NCBI GenBank assembly: GCA_009782215.1
Contig: WRKO01000011.1
Coordinates: 1 to 64,000 of the forward strand
Source: Oscillospiraceae bacterium
Lineage (GTDB): Bacteria; Bacillota; Clostridia; Oscillospirales; UBA929
Length of the DNA stretch: 64,000 bases
Direction of reading: 5' to 3'
Positions 18,595-26,425 of this stretch are shown in pieces. The position numbers and the translations under genes were made by a program. The notes below the pieces were generated by a model that did no database searches, had not been told where the DNA came from, and saw only the letters and a list, made by a program, of their open reading frames with translations. How positions within the stretch are numbered: the first letter of the stretch is position 1; every line of letters starts with the position of its first letter.

Positions 18595-18682
18595 CGGAGG
18601 CGGTGGGATTCGAACCCACGGTACCCTCTCAGGTACACTCGATTTCGAGTCGAGGCCGTTATAACCACTTCGATACGCCTCC
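18595..18682 (-). tRNA. tRNA-Ser (CGA)
   Basis: Class II tRNA of 88 bases on the minus strand: acceptor GGAGGCG/CGCCTCC with discriminator G, anticodon stem CTCGA/TCGAG with loop CTCGAAA, long variable arm, T-arm GTGGGTTCGAATCCCAC. CCA is not encoded. Confidence 0.95.
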
Positions 18683-18749
18683 TCACGGAAATCAGTATAC
18701 CCGAAAGCCGCCCGCTTGTCAACGGCAAAGCGGGCCGGCGCGGATGCGG

Positions 18750-19439
18750 TCACCGCAAGGCCAGCATCATCGCGAAATGGGAGATGCTGCCCAGCATGAT
18801 GAAGATGTGGAACACCTCATGGAAGCCGAACAGCTTGCGGTCGCGTCCCGGCCACCGCAGGGCGTAGAGGACGCCGCCGGCGGTGTAAAACAGGCCGCCA
18901 ATCATCAGCCAGACAAAGGCGCGCATTTGCTCCTGCTCCCGCAAGGCGTTGAGCAGCGGCGCGATGGCGATGACGACCAGCCAGCCCATCCCGACGTAGG
19001 CCGCCGCCGAAACCCAGCGGGGCGCGTTGAGCCAGCACAGCTTGATGACCGTCCCGACGACGGCGAAAAACCAAATCACGCCGAAGATAGCCCAGCCCCA
19101 AGCGGGGCTTTGCGCCCGCAGCGGCACGAGGCAGATGGGGGTGTATGTCCCCGCAATCAAAAAATAAATCATGCTGTGGTCAAGCTTTCTGAGGGCTTTG
19201 CGCCTTTCCGGCCGGACGCGCAGGCTGTGATATAAGGTGCTGGAGGCGTACAGCCCAATCAGTGCCGCGCCGTAGACCGAATAGCTGACGATATGCCACG
19301 CGGTTCCGACAAAAGCGGCCACAGCAATCAAAACGCCCACCCCGGCGGTGGCCATCCAAAAGCCGATGCCGTGGGTCAGCGCCGAAAACAGGCGCAGCGC
19401 GTCATAAGGGGAACGAAGCTCTTTTTTTTCGCGGGACAT
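18750..19439 (-). CDS. hemolysin III family (PAQR-like) membrane protein
   Basis: 229 residues with seven predicted TM helices. Family motifs SSTLYHSLR, LDHSMIYFLIAGTYTP and HEVFHIF supply the Asp/His residues that form the presumed metal site shared with adiponectin-receptor-like hydrolases. ATG at 19439 preceded by GGGAGGG; the alternative start 33 bases upstream lacks a site. Despite the name, haemolytic function is not established for these proteins. Confidence 0.9.
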   Translation of the reverse strand: MSREKKELRSPYDALRLFSALTHGIGFWMATAGVGVLIAVAAFVGTAWHIVSYSVYGAALIGLYASSTLYHSLRVRPERRKALRKLDHSMIYFLIAGTYTPICLVPLRAQSPAWGWAIFGVIWFFAVVGTVIKLCWLNAPRWVSAAAYVGMGWLVVIAIAPLLNALREQEQMRAFVWLMIGGLFYTAGGVLYALRWPGRDRKLFGFHEVFHIFIMLGSISHFAMMLALR

Positions 19440-19521
19440 GCGGTTCCCTCCCGTGATATAAACCTCCGCCAAAGCCCGGCTTTCGCCCGGCGTATAAGCG
19501 GAGGTTCAATGCTGATACGTA

Positions 19522-19872
19522 TTATACGCTTTTCGCTTTTTCAACCAGCGCGGCGAACGCCGGCTTATCGTATACCGCCATCTCGGCAAGCACTTTCCGG
19601 TTGAGGGGTATGTCCTGCGTTTTGAGCGCGTGCATAAAGCGGGAATAATTCATGCCGTTGGCCTGCGCGCCGGCTGAAATGCGGGTAATCCACAGGCGGC
19701 GGAAGTCGCGTTTGCGGCGCTTGCGCCCGACGTAGGCGTAACGCAGGCTTTTCATCACCTGCTCGTTGGCTGTTTTGAACAGCTTGCTTTTCGCGCCCCA
19801 GTACCCCTTTGCGAGCTTGAGAATTTTTTTATGTCTTCTGCGCGTCGTGACCGCGCCCTTTATTCTGGCCAT
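19522..19872 (-). CDS. rplT: 50S ribosomal protein L20
   Basis: 116 residues, standard length. The basic N-terminus [20 protein letters not shown] and the core [20 protein letters not shown] are diagnostic. Last gene of infC-rpmI-rplT. L20 also binds the leader upstream of infC in Firmicutes and represses the operon, for which sequence evidence exists here (20650-20800). Confidence 0.98.
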   Translation of the reverse strand: MARIKGAVTTRRRHKKILKLAKGYWGAKSKLFKTANEQVMKSLRYAYVGRKRRKRDFRRLWITRISAGAQANGMNYSRFMHALKTQDIPLNRKVLAEMAVYDKPAFAALVEKAKSV

Positions 19873-19889
19873 GATAATCGCCCTCCATT

Positions 19890-20087
19890 TTACTTGTAAG
19901 GAATCAAGTCCTTGATGTTTTGCTCATTGGTTTTGTCGGCGTAGGCTCCGGCGCGCAGCTTGCGCTTAACCTTGGTTGTTTTCACGTGATGCTGGTGACG
20001 AAGCCCGGCCTGCTTGCGCTTGACCTTTCCGCTTTTGGTCAGGTTAAAGCGCTTTTTGGCGCCGGAATGGGTCTTAATCTTAGGCAT
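19890..20087 (-). CDS. rpmI: 50S ribosomal protein L35
   Basis: 65 residues with the diagnostic [20 protein letters not shown] start. It lies between infC and rplT, six and 17 bases from its neighbours, the conserved bacterial order. Confidence 0.98.
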   Translation of the reverse strand: MPKIKTHSGAKKRFNLTKSGKVKRKQAGLRHQHHVKTTKVKRKLRAGAYADKTNEQNIKDLIPYK

Positions 20088-20093
20088 GATGGT

Positions 20094-20633
20094 TTACTCC
20101 TTTTGTTTAGTCTTTAAGGGAGCCTTGGGCGTGAGAAACATAAACATACGCCGTCCCTCCAGTTTGGGCGGTTTTTCGATTGCCGCGAGGTCCGCGCAGC
20201 CTTCGGCGAATTTCAAGAGCTGTTTTTGGCCTAAATCGGAATGGACCAACTCGCGCCCGTGGAACCGCACCGATACCTTGACCTTGTCGCCTTCCTTGAG
20301 AAAGCGGAGCGCGTTTTTCAGCTTAAAGTTGAAATCGTGGACGTCAATGGTGGAGGAAAGGCGGATTTCCTTGATTTCCACAATATGCTGGTGACGGCGG
20401 GCCTCTTTTTCCTTCTGCGCCTGCTCATAGCGGAATTTCCCGTAATCCATCAGGCGGCAGACCGGCGGCGCCGCCGCGGGCGCAATCTTGACGAGGTCTA
20501 AGTCCCGTTCGAGAGAGATTTTCACCGCGTCGCGGGTGGGCATAATGCCCAGAGCCGAGCCGTCCTCCCCGATTAGGCGTATCTCCTTGTCGCGGATTTC
20601 CTCATTGATTTGATGGTCCCGTTTACTGCTGAT
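20094..20633 (-). CDS. infC: translation initiation factor IF-3
   Basis: 179 residues if translated from ATC at 20633. The conserved IF-3 start (HQINEEIRDKEIRLIGEDG) is encoded upstream of the first ATG (20543), so that ATG is internal. An AGGAGG site lies nine bases before the ATC and no in-frame ATG, GTG or TTG lies between. IF-3 genes of E. coli and Bacillus are known to use AUU, which makes their translation sensitive to IF-3 itself; ATC would act the same way. The C-terminal domain IEKPPKLEGRRMFMFL completes the fold. First gene of the operon with rpmI and rplT. Confidence 0.93.
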   Translation of the reverse strand: MSSKRDHQINEEIRDKEIRLIGEDGSALGIMPTRDAVKISLERDLDLVKIAPAAAPPVCRLMDYGKFRYEQAQKEKEARRHQHIVEIKEIRLSSTIDVHDFNFKLKNALRFLKEGDKVKVSVRFHGRELVHSDLGQKQLLKFAEGCADLAAIEKPPKLEGRRMFMFLTPKAPLKTKQKE

Positions 20634-20641
20634 GTTACCAC

Positions 20642-20806
20642 ACCTCCTGTAAAATAAAAGACGGGAATCATTTCCCCGTCAACAAAACAGCACAGCGCAA
20701 CACGCCGCAGCCTTTCATTGTTGACCCGCGCCCGACGGACGCAAGGTGAGGGAAACCCCTGCTTTATTGTAAGCGCCGGGATCCGGTCGCCCCGACCCCA
20801 AAACCT
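20642..20806 (-). promoter_or_regulatory. L20-type leader of the infC operon with attenuator
   Basis: The transcript leader from the promoter at 20807-20835 contains GTCAACAATGAAAGGCTGCG (minus strand) and, further on, TGTTTTGTTGAC, whose ends can pair with each other as in the L20 leader. This would compete with the terminator at 20651-20680. L20 autoregulation of infC is known in Bacillus; assignment here is by pattern and position. Confidence 0.75.
20651..20680 (-). terminator. attenuator terminator in infC leader
   Basis: Minus strand GACGGG/CCCGTC stem (20660-20680) followed by TTTTATTTT, ending just before the infC ribosome site. Confidence 0.8.
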
Positions 20807-20835
20807 ATGATACACCGCGCGCGGGACTCTGTCAA
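20807..20835 (-). promoter_or_regulatory. infC operon promoter
   Basis: Minus strand TTGACA (20830-20835), 17-base spacer, TATCAT (20807-20812). Confidence 0.8.
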
Positions 20836-20884
20836 GCCTTTTTCCAAAAAAGTTTCACAGCGGCGTTTGCCGCCCTCCTTCCCC

Positions 20885-20913
20885 TTGTTAAATGGCGGGG
20901 GTTGTGCTACAAT
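20885..20913 (+). promoter_or_regulatory. purH promoter
   Basis: TTGTTA (20885-20890), 17-base spacer, TACAAT (20908-20913) with a TGc extended -10; GGAGGTG ribosome site follows at 20921-20927. Confidence 0.7.
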
Positions 20914-20934
20914 ATTAGCGGGAGGTGCTGAATT

Positions 20935-22473
20935 ATGAAGAAGCGTGTATTGTTCAGCGTGTCTGATAAGACGGGTGTGTGCGATTTCGCCAGACGCGCG
21001 GCCGCGCTGGGGTATGAAATCGTCTCGACGGGCGGGACGCAGAAGGCGCTTGAGGACGCGGGCGTCGCGGTCGTCAACGTCTCGGAGATTACCGGATTCC
21101 CGGAATGTCTGGACGGGCGGCTCAAGACCCTGCACCCCGCCATCCACGGCGGCATCCTCGCCATACGCGGCAGCCGCGACCATATGGCGCAGCTTGAGCT
21201 TTTGAGCATCGACTTAATCGACATCGTCGTCATCAACCTCTACCCTTTCAAGCAGACCATTCTGCGCGCGGGGGTTCATTTAGACGAGGCCATAGAAAAC
21301 ATTGACATCGGCGGCCCCACCCTCATCCGCGCCGCGGCCAAAAACTGGCCCGACGTGGTGGTGGCGGTGGATCCGGCCGACTACGACGGCATTTTGGAGC
21401 AGCTTGAAAGCGGCGGCGTGCCGAGGGAGCGGCGGTTTGAGCTGGCCTGCAAGGTTTTTGAGCATACGGCGCATTATGACGCGCTGATTGCCGATTATCT
21501 TTGCCGCCAGACAAAGCAGAGGTTCCCCGAAACGCTGACGGTTACATACGAAAAGGCGCAGGGGCTGCGTTACGGCGAAAACCCGCATCAGGCGGCGGCC
21601 TTCTACCGTGAGATTGGCGGGCTGCAAGGCTCGCTGGCCAGAGCGGAGCATCTGCACGGCAAAGAGCTTTCCTTCTGCAACATCAACGACGCGGCGGCGG
21701 CGGTCGCCCTGATTAAGGAGTTTGACCGACCCTGCGCGGTCGCCGTCAAGCACGCCACCCCCTGCGGCGCGGGCCTTGGCGCGGACATCACGGCGGCGTA
21801 CCGCGCGGCGCGTGACGCCGACCCGGAGGCCATTTTCGGCGGCGTTGTGTCGCTCAACCGCGCCTGCGACGCGGCGGCGGCGGACGAGCTGTCCCAAACC
21901 CATCTCGACATCATCATCGCGCCGGGGTATACCGATGAAGCGCTCGAAATCCTCACCCGCAAGAAGAATGTCCGTATTCTTCTGCTGGAAAACATCTGCG
22001 ACGCCATGCCGGAGGACACGCTCGATTTCAAGAAGGTGCAGGGCGGGCTGCTGGTTCAGGAGGCCGATTGCGCCTCTTTCTCCCCGGAAACGCTCACGGT
22101 TGTGACGGAGCGGAAGCCGTCGGAAGAGGAATTGGAAGCGCTCGGCTTTGCGTGGCGGGTCTGCAAGCACGTCAAAAGCAACGCCGTTGTGCTGGCCCAA
22201 AGAGACATGACGGTGGGCATAGGCGCCGGGCAGGTGAGCCGCGTCGCGGCCGCCGAAATCGCCGTCCGCGGCGCCGGGGAGCGCGCCAAGGGCAGCGTGA
22301 TGGCGTCCGACGCGTTTTTCCCGTTTTCCGATTGCGTGGAAACCGCCGGCGCGGCGGGCGTGACCGCGATCATTCAGCCCGGCGGCTCCGTCCGCGACCA
22401 AGAGTCCATCGACGCGGCAAACAGGCTGGGCATCGCGATGGTCTTTACCGGCGTGCGGCATTTTAAGCATTGA
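20935..22473 (+). CDS. purH: bifunctional AICAR formyltransferase / IMP cyclohydrolase
   Basis: 512 residues, normal length. The N-terminal third is the MGS-like IMP cyclohydrolase (SVSDKTGVCDFARRAAALG, LDGRLKTLHPAIHGG), the rest the transformylase with RYGENPHQAAAFY, CNINDAAAAV and VKHATPCG. It performs the last two steps of IMP synthesis using 10-formyl-THF. It is not clustered with other pur genes; the stop overlaps the start of a serine hydrolase gene by one base. Confidence 0.97.
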   Translation: MKKRVLFSVSDKTGVCDFARRAAALGYEIVSTGGTQKALEDAGVAVVNVSEITGFPECLDGRLKTLHPAIHGGILAIRGSRDHMAQLELLSIDLIDIVVINLYPFKQTILRAGVHLDEAIENIDIGGPTLIRAAAKNWPDVVVAVDPADYDGILEQLESGGVPRERRFELACKVFEHTAHYDALIADYLCRQTKQRFPETLTVTYEKAQGLRYGENPHQAAAFYREIGGLQGSLARAEHLHGKELSFCNINDAAAAVALIKEFDRPCAVAVKHATPCGAGLGADITAAYRAARDADPEAIFGGVVSLNRACDAAAADELSQTHLDIIIAPGYTDEALEILTRKKNVRILLLENICDAMPEDTLDFKKVQGGLLVQEADCASFSPETLTVVTERKPSEEELEALGFAWRVCKHVKSNAVVLAQRDMTVGIGAGQVSRVAAAEIAVRGAGERAKGSVMASDAFFPFSDCVETAGAAGVTAIIQPGGSVRDQESIDAANRLGIAMVFTGVRHFKH

Positions 22474-23519
22474 TGGATATTCATAAGATTTGGCATAATT
22501 GGCCTGACGCGGAGGCGTTTTCGGGCGTGTTTTCGGTCAGCGGCGAACAGGGCGTGCTGTTTGAAAAGTGCCGCGGCTTCCGCAATCAAAGCGAAAGCCT
22601 CTTGAACAACGCGGAGACCGCCTTTAGCATCGCGTCCGGCACAAAGCTGTTTACCGGACTGGCCGTATGCAAGCTCATCGACGATAAAAAGCTGTCGTTG
22701 GACGATAAGCTGTGTGACGTCCTGTCCTGTGACTTGGGACAAATCGACAGGGGCGTGACGATGTTTCATTTGCTGACGCATACCTCCGGCGTCGGAGACT
22801 ATATTGACGAGGAAGCCGAAAACAGCGGGGAGCAGTTGCAGGCGCTGTATCGCAAATATCCTGTTTATCTATGGGAAAGCCTTGAATATTACCTGCCCAT
22901 GATTACACCCCTGCCGCCAAAGTTTGAGCCGGGCGCGCGGTATGGCTATTCAAACGCCGGCTTTGTTTTACTGGGCTTGGTTGTTGAGGCGGTCAGCGGC
23001 CTTTCATACCGGCAATTTGTGACGGATACCATCATCACCCCATGCCGGCTCGCGCATACAGGGTTTTACCGCATGGATTCCCTGCCCCCGAACACCGCGC
23101 TGGGCTATATGCGGGACGAGGAAACAGGCGAATGGCGCGCCAACATATTCAGCCTGCCGGTTCTGGGCGGCTCTGACGGCGGAATCTATACCTGTTCGGG
23201 AGATTTAAGCAGGCTTTGGTTCGCCCTCTTCTCCCATAAAATCCTTTCCGAGGATATGACGCGGGCCTTTCTCACGCCGCAGGTACGAATGGAGGAGGAC
23301 GGGGACGGATGTTACGGGCTTGGCGTCTACATCCTCCGCAAGGAGGATGTGCCGCTGGTTTACGCCGTGGGCGGGGATTGCGGCGTTGACTTTTTCACCG
23401 CGTATTTCCCCGGCCAAAAGCTGGTGGCGTCCGCGCTGGGAAACACAGAGCTGAATACGTTCCCCCTGCTGGAAGCGCTGCGGGAGGAACTGCGGAAAGA
23501 CTGGGGGGCGTTCCTATGA
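22473..23519 (+). CDS. beta-lactamase-fold serine hydrolase (class C type)
   Basis: 348 residues. Ser55-x-x-Lys58 (SGTK) and Tyr160-Ser-Asn (YSN) are the first two catalytic motifs of class C beta-lactamases, DD-peptidases and esterases; a third His/Lys-Thr-Gly motif is not clear (GGDCGVDFF lies at that place). There is no signal peptide, so an esterase or peptidase role in the cytosol is more likely than penicillin hydrolysis. It starts in TGATG overlap with purH and overlaps the methyltransferase gene by four bases. Confidence 0.85.
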   Translation: MDIHKIWHNWPDAEAFSGVFSVSGEQGVLFEKCRGFRNQSESLLNNAETAFSIASGTKLFTGLAVCKLIDDKKLSLDDKLCDVLSCDLGQIDRGVTMFHLLTHTSGVGDYIDEEAENSGEQLQALYRKYPVYLWESLEYYLPMITPLPPKFEPGARYGYSNAGFVLLGLVVEAVSGLSYRQFVTDTIITPCRLAHTGFYRMDSLPPNTALGYMRDEETGEWRANIFSLPVLGGSDGGIYTCSGDLSRLWFALFSHKILSEDMTRAFLTPQVRMEEDGDGCYGLGVYILRKEDVPLVYAVGGDCGVDFFTAYFPGQKLVASALGNTELNTFPLLEALREELRKDWGAFL

Positions 23520-24268
23520 AAAAAATCTATGTCCCGATGATTCGCTATGGAGACAAGGATTTCGACCAAGGCTTTGTCGGCTGGGGCTTTCAAAGCACAG
23601 AGGAGCAGCTTCGCGACGCGCAGGCGATACTGGACATCCTCGCGCTCGACGGCCTCAAAATCCTCGACCTTGCCTGCGGCCTCGGCGGCTACCATAAGGT
23701 CTGGACGGACGCCGGGCATACGGTCGTCGGCTCCGACCTTTCGGAGACGTTTATTGCGATGGCGCAAAACACCAACGCCAACGTCACCTACCGCGTGGAA
23801 AACTTCTACGACCTCAGCGAGGAAAGCGAATACGACCTTGTCACCATGATTGATACGCCGGTGGAGGACGAGGATGTGCCGCGCAACGTATACCGCGCCC
23901 TCAAGCCGGGCGGGAGCTTTGTCTTCCAGCTATCCAACCCCAACTACAAGCATTTGCGCGGGCATAAGCTGGAAAACAGCCGTAGCTGGCGGGAGAATGA
24001 AGACCGCACGTTTCTGCTCATCCGGCACGAATACAACGAAGACGTCGGCCGCTGGGAATATGAGGAATGGCACCTCAACCTCGATACGCGCGACATTGTC
24101 ATCGAACACAATTTTTCCACCCACCTCCCGCTTTCCCGCCTTGTCGATATCCTGCTCGCCGTGGGCTTTTGCAGCGCCTGCTTCGTAGACGCCGACGGCC
24201 GCCCCCACGGCACAAGCAGGGAGGAACCCAAAAACTTCTTCTGCATCGCCCACAAGGGGACGAAATAG
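23516..24268 (+). CDS. class I SAM-dependent methyltransferase
   Basis: 250 residues. Motif I ILDLACGLGGYH (about residues 45-56), acidic SDLSETFI after strand 2 and the post-motif PGGSFVFQLSNPNY define a Rossmann methyltransferase of the Methyltransf_25/11 type. Substrate unknown. ATGA overlap with the upstream serine hydrolase suggests they act together. A strong hairpin follows the stop. Confidence 0.88.
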   Translation: MKKIYVPMIRYGDKDFDQGFVGWGFQSTEEQLRDAQAILDILALDGLKILDLACGLGGYHKVWTDAGHTVVGSDLSETFIAMAQNTNANVTYRVENFYDLSEESEYDLVTMIDTPVEDEDVPRNVYRALKPGGSFVFQLSNPNYKHLRGHKLENSRSWRENEDRTFLLIRHEYNEDVGRWEYEEWHLNLDTRDIVIEHNFSTHLPLSRLVDILLAVGFCSACFVDADGRPHGTSREEPKNFFCIAHKGTK

Positions 24269-24292
24269 GCGGCGAAGCCAAACCGCTTTTGC

Positions 24293-24322
24293 AAAGCCGG
24301 CTGCGGAACGCAGCCGGCTTTA
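24293..24322 (+). terminator. hairpin terminator after the purH-methyltransferase unit
   Basis: AAAGCCGGCTGC and GCAGCCGGCTTT form a 12-base perfect stem with a five-base loop; the T tract is short. Confidence 0.7.
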
Positions 24323-24352
24323 GGGGTGCTGAAAATAATTTTACAAAACCGA

Positions 24353-24381
24353 TTGACAGAATATCGAACTTATAGTATGAT
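24353..24381 (+). promoter_or_regulatory. promoter and putative operator of the TetR operon
   Basis: TTGACA (24353-24358), 17 bases, TATGAT (24376-24381). An AATATC/GATATT dyad (24360-24384) overlaps the spacer and -10, a plausible autoregulatory TetR site. Confidence 0.75.
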
Positions 24382-24413
24382 ATTTGTATCGTCAGTGTTG
24401 AAAGGGGGATATG

Positions 24414-25055
24414 ATGAGCAGGAAAGAGCGTTTGTCGGCGTTCAACCGCGGGAACATCCTAAGCGCGGCGAAGCGGCTGTTCCTTGAAAAGGGCATCGCC
24501 CAAACCACGGTGGACGACATCTCAAAGGAAGCCGATTACAGCAAATCGACCGTTTATGTCTATTTCAAAAGCAAGGAGGAAATCCACAACCACATCATTC
24601 TGGAACACTTTGAGCTGCTCAAAACGGTTATTAGCGAGGCGCTCGAGGGCGAGCCGGGATTCCCCGGCGGATACTTCGCCATCTGCGACGCCTTGGCGGA
24701 GGGGTACAGGGCCTACCCCTTGTTCTTTGAGGGTATTTTGAGCGAAATCAAGATGCCTCAAAGCGAATCGGAGGCTGTGCTTCTCAAAATCTACAAGGTG
24801 GGCGAGGATATAAACGGGATGATCGGGAATTACCTGAACCGCTGCATGGCCGCTAACCGCGTCAGGCTTGATATCCCGCCGTTACAGGCAACCTTCATCC
24901 TTTGGTCGGGCATCACCGGACTCATCACAATGGCGCACAAAAAAGAAGCCTACATCAACCAAGCGTTAGGCGTGACAAAGGAAGCCTTTCTGCAAGACGG
25001 GTTTCGCCTGCTGCTAAAATCCATAAAGGGAGACTGCGATGATGAAAACGAATGA
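24414..25055 (+). CDS. TetR/AcrR-family transcriptional regulator
   Basis: 213 residues. The N-terminal HTH ILSAAKRLFLEKGIAQTTVDDISKEADYSKSTVYVYFKSKEEI is diagnostic. The C-terminal ligand domain is unassigned. Two adjacent ATGs exist; the second (24414) has better spacing to AGGGGG. It likely controls itself and the overlapping membrane protein gene. Confidence 0.93.
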   Translation: MSRKERLSAFNRGNILSAAKRLFLEKGIAQTTVDDISKEADYSKSTVYVYFKSKEEIHNHIILEHFELLKTVISEALEGEPGFPGGYFAICDALAEGYRAYPLFFEGILSEIKMPQSESEAVLLKIYKVGEDINGMIGNYLNRCMAANRVRLDIPPLQATFILWSGITGLITMAHKKEAYINQALGVTKEAFLQDGFRLLLKSIKGDCDDENE

Positions 25056-25728
25056 CAAACGGAAAACGCTTCCGCCGATGTTGCTGGCGCTTAGCCTGCT
25101 GCTGGCGGCGGCGGGCTGGGGCGCCGCCGCGTACGTCCATATGTCGTATACGCCCCGGCTGAATCCGGGCGCACTGGAAACGCTGAAAAGCAACGAACTG
25201 TGGCAATCGGATTCGGCGCTGCTGCAAGCGTTCGAGCGGCGCAATTCAGCGGCGCGCGGCGGCTTTACCGGAAACGAAATCAGTGAGGACGCCCTGCAAC
25301 TGCTGGGCTGGGCCGCCACCGGCAAAAACCGTGACGGCACAGGCTTTGTCGTCCCCTTGGCGATGGGGGCGGAGCCGTATGTTTCCCTGTATCTCGCTCA
25401 GGAAAGCGGCGTCGGCAAATTTTCTTGGAGAAGCAACAGTTTTGAATATGTAACAGACCGTGACATTCTCGGCAAGGTGAGCGGGGGACAAAACGCGTCC
25501 GCGGTTTGGATATATGTCATTGACGCCGACAACGTGCCGCGGGGCAATATGGACTGGGCATGGCACGCGATAGGCGCGATGAGCGAGCATCAGTATTTGC
25601 TGGCCGACGAGCTTGACATACAGGCGCGCTTTATGGCTTCGATAAACGCCGATGAAACGGCCGCGCTGCTGGGACTGGACGCAAGCAAGAACCTTCCGGC
25701 GGGCGTGATGGCTATGGCGCAAAAATGA
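25039..25728 (+). CDS. membrane-anchored nitroreductase-like (SagB-type) protein
   Basis: 229 residues. One N-terminal TM/signal segment (residues 12-33) is followed by a domain resembling nitroreductase-family SagB proteins: LLGWAATGKNRDGTGFVVPLA matches the LLWAAxGxNR...PSA flavin-site segment, and the C-terminal ADELDIQARFMAS...LLGLDASKNLPAGV resembles the helix and LGL...P-GV end. Key flavin residues cannot be confirmed by eye and the membrane anchor is unusual. It overlaps the TetR gene by 17 bases, suggesting it is the regulated target. Alternative: uncharacterised lipoprotein-like protein. Confidence 0.5.
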   Translation: MMKTNDKRKTLPPMLLALSLLLAAAGWGAAAYVHMSYTPRLNPGALETLKSNELWQSDSALLQAFERRNSAARGGFTGNEISEDALQLLGWAATGKNRDGTGFVVPLAMGAEPYVSLYLAQESGVGKFSWRSNSFEYVTDRDILGKVSGGQNASAVWIYVIDADNVPRGNMDWAWHAIGAMSEHQYLLADELDIQARFMASINADETAALLGLDASKNLPAGVMAMAQK

Positions 25729-25774
25729 AGTTTTTGGAGGGCATGATACGCTTTTCCTAAAGGAGAGGAGCGGC

Positions 25775-25803
25775 TTGACAGACGGATAGAATTGTTGTAT
25801 AAT
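25775..25803 (+). promoter_or_regulatory. promoter of the toxin-antitoxin operon
   Basis: Consensus promoter: TTGACA (25775-25780), 17 bases, TATAAT (25798-25803). A short ATAAT-rich dyad lies downstream where the antitoxin could bind. Confidence 0.85.
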
Positions 25804-25838
25804 ACTATCATAATTATTCTCAAGGAGAGGGCGTTTAT

Positions 25839-26108
25839 ATGATTATCAAGTCGTCAACCAGCCTGCGCAACAACTATGGCGCGATTTCGCGCCTTGCGCA
25901 TGAGAAGCAGGAACCCATCTATGTGACCAAGAACGGAGAGGGCGATTTGGTGGTAATGAGCATCGACGCTTTCGAGCGGCGCGAGGAAATACACCGTCTG
26001 CGGGCAAAGCTGGAAACCGCCGAGGCGTCGCGTCTGGCGGGAGAAAAAACATATACGCTAGAAGAATCGCGGCGGCGCTTAGAGGATATTTATGAGCGCG
26101 GAGTATAA
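25839..26108 (+). CDS. type II antitoxin, Phd/YefM family
   Basis: 89 residues. The N-terminal DNA-binding part (STSLRNNYGAISRLAHEKQEPIYVTKNGEGDLVVMSIDAFE) is the PhdYeFM fold; the C-terminal helical part would wrap the toxin. AGGAGAGG precedes the ATG. It overlaps the toxin gene by 17 bases, the usual arrangement in which antitoxin is made first and complex autorepresses. Confidence 0.92.
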   Translation: MIIKSSTSLRNNYGAISRLAHEKQEPIYVTKNGEGDLVVMSIDAFERREEIHRLRAKLETAEASRLAGEKTYTLEESRRRLEDIYERGV

Positions 26109-26415
26109 GCTGGAATTGCTTGGGCCGGCTCAACGCGAGTTGGAAGAGATTGCTCAAAGCCATTTTGAGCTGGTCGGCCCGATTTCGGCGCGCAACATAA
26201 CAGACCGTATTTATGCGGCGCTGGAAAATCTTAAAATACATCCGTATATAGGATTTGCCTGCCGAAACAGGCAGCTTGCCATAGCGGGCTACCGGACGCT
26301 GATTTGCGGCAATTATTTGTGTTTCTACCGCCTTTTAGGTAAAACGGTACTCGTCTGCCATATCGTAGACGGCAGAACGGATTATCCAAAGCATCTGACG
26401 GATTTGCCGTCGTAA
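26092..26415 (+). CDS. type II toxin, RelE/ParE superfamily
   Basis: 107 residues. Pattern LGPAQRELEEI...NLKIHPYIG...LAIAGYRTLICGNYLCFYRL...VCHIVDGRTDY fits RelE/ParE toxins. Whether it cleaves ribosome-bound mRNA (RelE) or poisons gyrase (ParE) is not decidable here. Intact and full length. Confidence 0.9.
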   Translation: MSAEYKLELLGPAQRELEEIAQSHFELVGPISARNITDRIYAALENLKIHPYIGFACRNRQLAIAGYRTLICGNYLCFYRLLGKTVLVCHIVDGRTDYPKHLTDLPS

Positions 26416-26425
26416 GCCATACCCC

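Noticed and set aside
16130..18700. tRNA-Ser as integration site with attachment repeat
   Set aside because: No copy of the tRNA 3' end was found near 16130-16260 and no integrase is present, so site-specific integration is not supported.
21280..22470. Minus-strand frame opposite purH
   Set aside because: Shadow of purH; low-complexity composition and no start signal.
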